Positions 58,001-64,000 of a DNA stretch of 64,000 nucleotides are shown in pieces. The notes beneath the pieces are model-generated. The model worked only from the letters and a program-made list of their open reading frames with translations. It made no database searches and was not told the origin of the DNA. The stretch comes from Angiostrongylus vasorum (Eukaryota; Nematoda; Chromadorea; Rhabditida; Metastrongylidae), in the NCBI GenBank assembly GCA_018806985.1, contig JADANN010000466.1, positions 1,496,852 through 1,560,851 of the forward strand. The letters run 5' to 3'. Both the position numbers and the translations under genes were made by a program. The first letter of the stretch is position 1. Every line of letters begins with the position of its first letter.

Positions 58001-60305
58001 CATGAATTTTTGTTAATCGACAACAAAGAAGTTAGAAATTCGTACGGGTTTATGGGCCGTGTATCGCAGTGGGTTAGAGGTGTCCTGCAATACACACGTG
58101 ACTGTTGGTTCACCAAACCTTCCATCCTGGCAAGGTAGACAAGTTGATGCAAACTCTCCTGGAAAATGAAAGCCCCCCACCTAACGTATGGATAGGCCGC
58201 CGGAAATGACTGTATGGGGCAAAAATCCACTCGACCACCTCAACGGTGCAACGAACGAAATCGAATTTATGGCGCATCTCTAGGGGATCGAGCAACGCTT
58301 ACGCTTACCTACTTCATAAGAGTCCATAAAGAGCTTATTCAAAACTTTTTTTCGAATTTGGTGAAGCTGCGATAGAAGAGTGAGAATCCGAAAAAGTTGT
58401 ACTTTTCCTCCGTAATTTCTGAACTGCTCTCGAGTTTCGCCAGCATGCTGGCTATTTCTTATACCTATAGCGTTTACCTCTAGAAAAAATGAAAAAAATA
58501 CCGCTACCCCAAAAGAGGAAGTCGTAAGATGTAAATCCAAGACTACTGGCCAACCGCTCATGAGGTCCACGACTACCGATTCATCTCCCGCCAGAATTCA
58601 CATTCAGCTAATCACGAACGGCAGTAGCAAATTGTGGAGGGACATCTGACATGAAAATCGAATCTTCAATATTCTCCCATGTATTGCCAAGATTCCATCT
58701 TTTCACAATGTTGAGTTTTTTATTTACTGCCTTTTACTTGTTTCAACGGCAGGTTATTATTTGTGAAACAACTACAGTGATGCTGGGATATTTGCAAAAC
58801 TCCGGACGGCAGGTGTCTACGATGGGGAACGAACGCGCTATTGTCCTTTCCGGGGAGTAACGCGCGCACCACCACACCATGCGGGAGAATTGGGCTTCTA
58901 GATCAATTCCACTGACGGGTAATTGTTGATGGCAGTGATCTATAAAACTAGCTGAGAGACAAGCGAAACGAAGGATCCGCATGGTGTGGCGATGAGCGCG
59001 TTACTTCCCGGAAAGGACAATAGCGCGTTCCTTCCCCACCGTAGACACCTGCGGTCCGGAGTTCTGCAAATATCTCACTATCATTGTAGTTATTCCATCT
59101 TTTATCATGGTGAGGTAGCTCTACACATCCATGGGATAACGAACAATGAAGGGTGTTATTCTACACCATTACCATTAGCAGATTCTATATTTTTTGAGAA
59201 AAATACGAAATTCCTCTCCAGTCCAGTATTAGCATTTGTGACGACTTACGAAAGAATCTGTGGATACCGTTTCATCACTCCAGAGGACATTTCTAAAGAG
59301 AAGAAAATGAAAGCTCAAAAATTCAAAATTTAAAGAGAATCGTAAAATGAGTGGGATCAGAACGGAACTAAAAGCAACATAGGTTTAATTCTAATACATT
59401 ATGAAGCGTGCGCAAAAAACCCTGGGAAGAACGTTACAATACATTAATAAGCATTTAAAGGGGGCATGTGGCACAGTGGTCGGAGACTCCCTGCGACACA
59501 CACGTGGAATCGATCCCGACGCCCATGGCCTACCAAGCTTTTCATTTCTCCGGGTCAGCAAATTGGTACCAGATCTGTCTGGGAGGACAACAGCACTGGC
59601 TCGATACATCGGTAGGCCACCGCGAGTCATTGTAAAGACCAGTTATGCATTCAATCACCTCGAAACGATGCTCAATGAAGTCGAATGGATGGCGCACCCT
59701 CAGGGATTGATCAACGCCGAGAGCTTTGTCCTTCATTTATTTCTAAGTATTTAAAGATAGGGAATTACTTTTTTAATCATCCTGTATATAAATTATTAAG
59801 CTGGAAATGAACTTGGTGCTCCGTAAGTATCATTTCCAAAATCGAATAAAAGTGAGAAAATCACAAAAGATTTTCCTTGAAGAGCGGAATTTTCTTTATT
59901 ACCTTGGAATGAAGCAGTGCTTACTGACATCTTTCCTGACAAATGATTAGCTTAAGGGTTAGTCCTATGTAAGCAGCACTATCCATTTGTCGATTTTTGT
60001 TTATCGCAACCTATAAAGATCACTGGAAATCCACTATAATCCACAAAAAACTAAAAGTAACACAATAGAGCTCGAGATGTTGGCCCGTTGAAGTCTGCGA
60101 CCTGATCGCTTGGCAGTTAGCGCAACACGGCGCTTTTTCTTAGCGGTACTGCTCCCTCTGTTGTCAAATGCTTTTTCATCACTTATGAATTGTACAGGAT
60201 CGGTAACACAGCTTTCTTGAAAAATTCTCAGGATGCCACAGAAGGAATTCTTTATTTGCAGGTGCCGGATTCAGCAATACAATTCAAGTGGTGCGTGCCA
60301 GTTAA
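45995..60305 (+). CDS. pyk: pyruvate kinase, multi-exon, with frame-damaged 5' exons
   Basis: Pyruvate kinase makes pyruvate and ATP from phosphoenolpyruvate and ADP in the cytosol, the last step of glycolysis. Eleven exons are recognised: 45995-46085, 46222 to about 46335, 48972-49082, 50051-50213, 50735-50868, 52905-53022, 54265-54371, 54578-54744, 56299-56417, 57717-57842 and 60262-60305. Active-site blocks are present: [18 protein letters not shown], the QKIE lysine, [12 protein letters not shown] and ATQMLESM. The end [18 protein letters not shown] is family-typical. From 52905 on, all phases agree. Upstream, single-base indels break three exons, and the exon for most of the B domain (between RTG and GSRIFIDDG) was not found, nor was the N-terminal exon. 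It is either a decaying gene copy or a real gene with sequence errors. Introns are filled with SINE, R3, family A and hammerhead-type repeats. Confidence 0.88.
46222..46335 (+). CDS. pyk: pyruvate kinase exon 2 of those found; two extra bases in G runs
   Basis: After TTAAG it reads [10 protein letters not shown]. One G too many in the run 46250-46253 shifts the frame to [20 protein letters not shown] second extra G at 46317-46319 shifts again to TGRLAGG. All three segments align with the same family region, so both changes are insertions. The 3' border is uncertain. Confidence 0.8.
47236..47385 (+). repeat. A-SINE, decayed fragment
   Basis: CTTTCCATTTTTCTGGGGTC, GACTCAATACATAGGTAGGC and GCATTCTCCTAGAAAATCAT follow the SINE body with many changes. 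It lies in a pyruvate kinase intron. Confidence 0.5.
47400..47945. repeat. two palindromic family A copies in a pyruvate kinase intron
   Basis: The first, 47400-47715, has GCAGAGATATTTGCAAAACT and GCATGGTGTGGCAATGAACG. The second, 47720-47945, has ATTTACAAAACTCGGAACAC, a tRNA-like centre (GCAAGTTCGAAGC) and TTTTGAAAATATCTCAGCAT. Confidence 0.6.
47985..48095 (-). repeat. hammerhead-type repeat, decayed
   Basis: GGGGTTGATAAAGGAACTTT, CTTCTTCAGGGCAGCATTGA and GTAACAGCCTCGTCTTAGC show family ends in inverted arrangement. The core is not recognisable. Confidence 0.4.
48972..49082 (+). CDS. pyk: pyruvate kinase exon 3 of those found
   Basis: The TTTTCAG acceptor starts [17 protein letters not shown] and the exon ends [10 protein letters not shown] at GTAAAA. 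It is in phase 0 at both ends, 37 codons, uninterrupted. Confidence 0.88.
49480..49715. repeat. palindromic family A, right half
   Basis: GTGGTGAACGCGTTAGCCCC, CCGCGTTCGTTTCCCACCG, GCGGTCCGGAGTTTGACAAG and GGCAGCAAATAAAAGTTAGC are arm pieces. Confidence 0.6.
50051..50213 (+). CDS. pyk: pyruvate kinase exon 4 of those found
   Basis: It reads [20 protein letters not shown] and [15 protein letters not shown], and ends one base into a codon before GTAAGC. It is uninterrupted over 163 bases and strongly conserved. Confidence 0.9.
50735..50868 (+). CDS. pyk: pyruvate kinase exon 5 of those found; compensated frameshift
   Basis: Joined in frame it reads [20 protein letters not shown]. The family expects [11 protein letters not shown] at the start, which is what the next frame gives (KNIKIIAK). 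One base is lost at the acceptor and one A gained in the run 50759-50764, so about nine residues are scrambled. The frame returns before the catalytic Lys of KIE. The rest, [20 protein letters not shown], is perfect. The exon ends phase 0 at GTAGGG. Confidence 0.82.
51020..51440 (+). repeat. R3 repeat in a pyruvate kinase intron
   Basis: TCCTCACCGGTTGTGCTGGC, GTTTCCTGGAATCCCAAGG, TTTACCACCATGCGACTTTG and CTCCTAGCCACGATGAGGG follow the R3 consensus in + orientation. Confidence 0.75.
51590..51670 (+). repeat. hammerhead-type repeat, weak copy
   Basis: CTGAAGA at 51596-51602 is followed by a poorly pairing stem II and GAAATGTCAGG. The expected C after GAAA is T. Confidence 0.42.
51755..52015. 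repeat. inverted element with two hammerhead cores
   Basis: The left arm GTATAGGTCTTCGTTGTTGT and the right arm CAACGACGACAACGAGACCT are inverted repeats. Between them, the minus strand at 51836-51870 has CTGAAGA, stem II GGCG/CGCC and GAAACGTCAGCC (complete). The plus strand at 51902-51932 has CTGAGGA with an enlarged stem II and GAAAGCGTC, with one extra G. A related single copy lies at 61495-61640. Confidence 0.62.
52029..52305 (-). repeat. A-SINE, full copy in a pyruvate kinase intron
   Basis: The tail AGGTCTCGGCGTTGATCAAT is at the left and the head, with the A box on the minus strand (GTGGCGCAGTGGTTGGAGGC), at the right near 52290. It follows the inverted hammerhead element directly. 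Confidence 0.8.
52310..52904. other. intron sequence of pyruvate kinase, nothing recognised
   Basis: AT-rich, no open frame of note and no known repeat. Confidence 0.4.
52905..53022 (+). CDS. pyk: pyruvate kinase exon 6 of those found
   Basis: It reads [39 protein letters not shown]. It holds the ATQMLESM active-site block and ends with T, which joins GC of the next exon to give Cys before SDVANAV. Intact. Confidence 0.9.
53746..54144 (+). other. 132-codon open frame inside a pyruvate kinase intron, unknown
   Basis: The frame starts [20 protein letters not shown] and ends [13 protein letters not shown]. It has six Cys and a balanced composition, but I recognise no domain and see no splice or promoter evidence. 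It may be chance or an old insertion. Confidence 0.2.
54265..54371 (+). CDS. pyk: pyruvate kinase exon 7 of those found
   Basis: TTTAG, then [20 protein letters not shown] and [15 protein letters not shown]. The family usually has SGETAKG, so Ala replaces Gly here. It ends phase 0 before GTTTGT. Confidence 0.9.
54578..54744 (+). CDS. pyk: pyruvate kinase exon 8 of those found
   Basis: Starts [20 protein letters not shown] and ends [12 protein letters not shown] before GTATGT. It forms the start of the C-terminal allosteric domain. Joined to the next exon, the usual Arg of SGR becomes Ser. Confidence 0.87.
54745..56160. other. intron sequence of pyruvate kinase, nothing certain
   Basis: A 62-codon frame at 55280-55468 and its continuation are unrecognised. 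No known repeat was identified. Confidence 0.35.
56165..56290 (-). repeat. family A-like fragment with tRNA-like part
   Basis: GGTTAGCGTGGTGGCTAGCA resembles an A box and GAACCCGGGTTCGG a B box. CTCCAGGTTTTGTACATATC matches the right arm of family A. It ends next to the acceptor of the following pyruvate kinase exon. Confidence 0.42.
56299..56417 (+). CDS. pyk: pyruvate kinase exon 9 of those found
   Basis: TTCTCAG, then [20 protein letters not shown] and [18 protein letters not shown], before GTGAGT. This is the SRYRP and HLYRGIFP block of the C-terminal domain. Intact. Confidence 0.88.
56540..56865 (+). repeat. R3 repeat, internally shortened copy
   Basis: CCGTTCTCACTGGTTGTGCT, CCACCACAGGCAGTCGCAAC, GCTACCATGCGACTCTGATA and CCAGAGGGATGAATCTCCCC, with a deletion near the left end. 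Confidence 0.72.
56870..57716. other. intron sequence of pyruvate kinase, nothing recognised
   Basis: A minus frame at 57288-57473 (Cys-containing, hydrophobic end) is unrecognised and unsupported. Confidence 0.35.
57717..57842 (+). CDS. pyk: pyruvate kinase exon 10 of those found
   Basis: TTTTTTCAG, then [40 protein letters not shown], before GTGAGC. Joins in phase to the exon before (Lys at the junction) and after (Gly). Confidence 0.9.
58050..58300 (+). repeat. A-SINE, strongly diverged copy
   Basis: GGGCCGTGTATCGCAGTGGG, AGGTGTCCTGCAATACACAC, TAACGTATGGATAGGCCGCC and GAACGAAATCGAATTTATGG keep the SINE order. It may be an older subfamily. Confidence 0.58.
58700..59105. repeat. palindromic family A, complete copy
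   Basis: TTTTTTATTTACTGCCTTTT, GATGCTGGGATATTTGCAAA on the left and TCTGCAAATATCTCACTATC on the right. The GGGGAACGAACGCGCTATTG block is in both arms. Confidence 0.72.
59459..59740 (+). repeat. A-SINE, full copy
   Basis: GCATGTGGCACAGTGGTCGG, GTGGAATCGATCCCGACG, CGATACATCGGTAGGCCACC and tail GCCGAGAGCTTTGTCCTTC. It lies in the last pyruvate kinase intron. Confidence 0.8.
60262..60305 (+). CDS. pyk: pyruvate kinase last exon
   Basis: The acceptor TTATTTGCAG is followed by GT, which completes Gly of GWHQG, then [13 protein letters not shown] and TAA at 60303-60305. It matches the usual C-terminal GxGxTNTMRVV end. A longer open frame through this site (60190-60420) is in a different frame and is not the gene. 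Confidence 0.87.
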
Positions 60306-61490
60306 ATCAGACGTCGGTATGATGGCCGACTACTTAATGTTATCATTAACGAAAATTAAAGGAGGTTACTTTAACGATTACACTTTGCAGGTTATTCATA
60401 GACTGAATGCTCATGATTAGCTTATGACAGTAATAGCTATTTATTGAGATTTACAACATGAAATTAGTACCTTTCGAAAACAAAAAATGGAAAGTTAGTT
60501 ATCATTGCAGCGGTTGGATTCGTACCTTCGACTAATTTGGATTCGTTTTACTAGCGCTTCTTGATTCAAAGCCTTCCAAACGTCTTTTTACTACTTAAGG
60601 AAGTGAGTCAAAAGGTCCATCTCCTCTGTAAATTGTAAGAACTTTACTGGAGCTCAGAATTCTTTCAAAGCGATTGTAATATTTCGCGACGAAGAATATG
60701 GTGGTTCTTTTGTTGCACGGATATCGACACCCATCTGTCTATCTGGCATCCATTTATCACTGCCGAAGAGAACTTTCTCTTTTTTTGCTGTTGCCTTACT
60801 CCGATTTTTCTTTGCCAACTGCAAATGTAACTATCGTTGCTGCTTGGAGAATGTATTTCTTTTGACTACTTCTTGCCGCTAGTGTTCCATGCATAACAAT
60901 TTCCTAATGGATATTGAAGTATAAAGCGCTTTTAGCCATTTTTAACTTGTTATTGTATTCTTCTTAGCGTTTACATTTTTCGTATATGATTTCCTTCAAA
61001 CTTTCTTACAGTCTGAAATATCTGTAACACACTAGAGAATAAATATGAAGGTGAAGGCTGAAATTTTTTTAGGGAAATCATTCTATGTTTGGAAATTTCA
61101 TGGAACATCTACCATCACCTTATATACAAATTGAGTGCATCACTTCTGAGCTTGTGCTATGAATTTTATCACCCAACCACCACCTAAGCAGTTCACACAT
61201 ATGCCGGCAAAGCTTCACTTTGACTTCAGCGAATGCGAGAGTGGCTTGGTGAGGTCCCTTTTGTGGTGCTCGAAAAGCGCTCGAGAAGCGCTGGAAAAGC
61301 TTATGCTTCAAAAATTGCTCGAAAAGCATAGCTGTCCAAGGCCCTCATGAAGGATCTAGCCATGGAGTGATTTCTTCAAACTTGACTTCGATATCATGGC
61401 ACCATGAACCAATTTCGCCGATCCTTCATGGTAAGCATAGGACAGAATTTCGCATTCCCTCTCTCAATTCCGTCATAAGGCATAGTGGTA
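60306..61490. other. downstream of pyruvate kinase, nothing recognised
   Basis: AATAAA at 61037-61042 is the nearest perfect polyadenylation signal I noticed, 700 bases past the stop. No gene or repeat recognised. Confidence 0.35.
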
Positions 61491-61494
61491 GTCC

Positions 61495-61640
61495 CACTCG
61501 TAGCATCACGGCTCTGAGGAGGGCGATATCGCCGAAAGCCATCGACAAACAACACCAACAACAACGACAACGACAAGAAGACCTATACCAACCTCGCAGC
61601 AGCCAAAGAAGATCAGTTTGTAAGATCATGTAAATAAATA
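61495..61640 (+). repeat. hammerhead-type repeat without cleavage site
   Basis: CTGAGGA at 61514-61520, stem II GGCGATATCGCC, and GAAA at 61534-61537, then GCC instead of CGTC. The following AACAACAACGACAACGACAA and ACCTATACCAACCTCGCAG match the right arm at 51940-51990. Confidence 0.5.
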
Positions 61641-62039
61641 TGCTCGGTAAAAGTTGTGGAGTCAAGGCGAGTCCGGAGCAGAGCATTCTTCATCTCATTC
61701 ACTACAGTTTTAGTGCTCTTGAACCACCTATCCACATGGCCGATTTACTATGCTGTGAAACAGTTTATTACCCTTCTTCCAAATGTTGAGATGCGCACAC
61801 TGAGCGTTACAATATATTCACTTTCTTTCCCTAATTAAAGGGGGTCATTAGGACCTAATCTTTTGCGCAACCTTCATGAAGACCGTTGATTCCACACACT
61901 CCTTTGAAACAGAGTACCCTTCATTCTAGCTTGCTACGGTGACAACTGGTTTTAATAAAGGCGATCGTACCTCAGAAAGACGACACAGTAGTATAGCTAG
62001 CAGCTAAGCTATTTGCTTTCACTCTCATGCTAATACATT

Positions 62040-62560
62040 ACAATCTTCTTATGACGTCATGGAGATAGCCGCAAAAAATTTTGGAATTAAAGGTTGTTGA
62101 ATTGCTCTTTCCATGCTCTTGAAAATGATGTTGCAGAATAGTCAGATTGTTGACTATGAAGACGTTGCACAGCTCATGAATGGCTTTCCACTGAGGTAAA
62201 ACACCATGATGTTCAGATCTTCCATGACTGCCCGAGTATCAGCTGAATCAGAGGTCTTTTTTCAAGTCGATGGAAGTGAGACGAGGCGGCTCTTTGTCTT
62301 GCGATCCTTCAGTAATATGACACACTGTGTTGAATGCTGTTCGATACTCTGCTTGCACAAATGTTTGCCTTTCGGCCAATGTTCTATTAATCATTTCGAG
62401 AATGAAGTGAGTGAAGATCTTGTAGACAATAGTTTCGACAATTGGGTCTAAAGACAACTTGTAAGTCTTCAGTGATATGATAAAAGTGCCTCTGGTTTTC
62501 CACTATGAAAGTGGATAGCATTTTGACAAGTAGACTGTCAAGCCTGCGAATATGTTGTCC
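62040..62560 (-). mobile_element. RTE-like reverse transcriptase fragment, old
   Basis: Minus-strand IVETIVYKIFTHFILEMINR, TLAERQTFVQAEYR and LTSIDLKKDL follow the RTE block order YKLFTRVILNRI, TLEEGQP-EQAGFR and LTFIDLKKAFDS. Strongly diverged, with an Asp in the motif A position kept. Confidence 0.6.
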
Positions 62561-62949
62561 TAGAGTATAGGATATAGGTTCTTTAGGTGTTCAAAAGTGG
62601 TCCTGAAGGGATCGTGAGCTGCAACATTTATCATCAACGCATGCCGAACTTCGAAACAGAGAACCCATTTGATATGATATATAGATTTTTCGTGAAATGA
62701 TATATGAGAAAGTACACGTCGCTGATGAAAAACAGAAATATATTTATTGAGCGGTTCTATTCCTGGCCTGCTCAGTCTAGGCCAGTAGATCTGGTGTTCT
62801 GTCCTTACCATCTTTTATCACTTCACTACAAAACGGATGTCCGAATTTATCTTAATAGGTGCTTCGGCTTCTCGCAGCTTCGTGTTCGCACAGAATTTTC
62901 CCCATATCTTTAAAATTGTTGGAACTTGAAGCATTCTGATCTGTGCTGG

Positions 62950-63150
62950 ATGAGCTCGTCGTACTTCACTTCATTCCAGCGGTGCTCCACTAAGGAAGAT
63001 TAGACTCCATACGACTACGAAGAAACCACAACGCGGGAACGAACAAACGCGGGCTATCATCGGCGCAAACTCGTATGGCCGGCTGAAGAAGACGAAAATA
63101 TCAAACGTCAGCCGCATAAAAGATATGTAGCAACTTTGTGTAGGCTGAAC
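62950..63150 (+). repeat. small hammerhead-bearing element, one core base changed
   Basis: The body ATTCCAGCGGTGCTCCACTA is as in the relatives. CTGAAGA at 63083-63089, stem II, then CAAACGTCAGCCG, where the essential G of GAAA is C. The end GTAGCAACTTTGTGTAGG is a decayed family end. Confidence 0.55.
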
Positions 63151-63509
63151 AATGAAAACGAATATATGGAGCCCATTTTAATTCTACACGATGTTATCCC
63201 TATACAGCATCTACCAGAAAAATAGGTCAAAAGTAGAATATTACATGAATTTCCTCCAATGTTGCGTGTTCAGCGAAACAATTCCCCATCCTCCACTTTC
63301 ATACTGCCATTTTGTGAGCTTTGACTCTCGCCTCCACGCCTTTACCATTTCAACAACCTTTATCCCACTACAGCGTGCATAGGTAGCAAAGTAACGGTAG
63401 TCGCCATTGTGCTCTCAAACCATGGTTGTCTATCAGCTGACGTCCCACACATCGCCATGGTACACAAGGTTCTTTCAGCCTTTTCGGCTATTTTTCCAGG
63501 CGTTTAGAG

Positions 63510-64000
63510 AGTTGAAGTGGAAGATCTTTAACGATCTTTGCTGGTGACGACTACAAACTGCATTCGGTGTACTTCTCGCGGCAATTTGCTCGCAGATTTT
63601 TGAGAGAATCGGTGTGAGAAGTACGCAAAAACATTCTTAAATAGCTTCTTATTATCACGTGTATCACCTGTAGCCCCGCTGATCGCCGAGTGACTCGAGC
63701 GGGCGCCAGTAAATCTTCCACTTTTTCCCCTGTCGCGTGCAAGAGTAGCCCAATGGGTTCTGCTCGCTCTAGGGACTCGTCGAGCAACATATCTTTCTTC
63801 AAGGCTCTTTGTGAAGAACTCTGACCATCGGGTCGGTGGTCTTCCCTGCAGTACGTTTGACATCCCGACGAATCCAGTCACTAACGGCTCTTGTCCATCG
63901 GTTGTCATTCATACGCATTACGTGTCCGGCCCACCTTGTCTTCGATTGTTTGGCGTACAGAACGGCATCTTTGATTTTTTGATCGTCGATGCTGATCGGA
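63510..64000 (-). mobile_element. RTE-A 3' end, continuing past the window edge
   Basis: Minus-strand QSKTRWAGHVMRMNDNRWTR, PTRWSEFFTKSLEERYVA and RASRTHWATLARDRGK in two frames, one G deletion or insertion apart, then the GGCGCCCGCTCGAGTCACTC end and a GTGATACACGTGATAATAAG tail. It is the least decayed tail in the window. Confidence 0.8.

Noticed and set aside
60190..60420. 76-codon frame as a gene
   Set aside because: The pyruvate kinase last exon reads through the same bases in another frame with a proper acceptor, phase and stop.
1..64000. CRISPR arrays, operons, bacterial regulatory sites
   Set aside because: No regularly spaced direct repeats were seen, and the gene structure is eukaryotic throughout.

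Overview
The window looks like chromosomal DNA of a parasitic nematode, probably a strongylid of the hookworm type. That assignment rests on two multi-exon genes with long introns, nematode-style splice sites (TTTCAG and TTTTAG acceptors), and dense RTE-type non-LTR, Penelope-like and tRNA-SINE repeats whose families I recognise from strongylid worms. There is no bacterial gene organisation. Most of the open frames are repeat relics or chance.

Left part (1-5800): a RUN plus FYVE domain protein of the RUFY family on the + strand. Four exons (2307-2471, 2885-3011, 3103-4314, 5662-5794) join in one closed frame of 544 residues to a stop at 5792-5794. The first exon was not found. One intron carries a 60-bp-arm fold-back element, and a ~400 bp repeat relic lies just before the second recognised exon. 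Two possible minus-strand exons sit at the very edge (143-693).

Middle part (about 6-45 kb): almost wholly transposon graveyard. There are two RTE families: RTE-A, best copy 15690-17170 with an endonuclease part at 27640-28960, and RTE-B at 6560-8110 and elsewhere. Penelope-like elements (PLE) include a head-to-head inverted pair at 31470-35022. There are two tRNA-derived SINE families, a long palindromic element (family A), a ~400 bp repeat (R3), and a broken seven-transmembrane chemoreceptor-like gene at 21035-22061 on the minus strand. Many PLE ends and small non-autonomous repeats contain a hammerhead-ribozyme-like core (CUGANGA, stem II, GAAAC, GUC or GUU), the most interesting hidden signal here.

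Right part (45995-60305): a pyruvate kinase gene on the + strand, spread over 14 kb with eleven recognised exons and introns full of the same repeats. The C-terminal exons are intact and end in a normal stop at 60303-60305. The 5' exons carry one-base indels (46040, 46250-46253, 46317-46319), one central exon shows a compensated double frameshift, and the B-domain exon was not found. It is therefore either a decaying copy or a sequence with homopolymer errors.

The final 500 bases hold an RTE-A tail running off the edge. All homology statements are from recognition of motifs by eye; no search was run.
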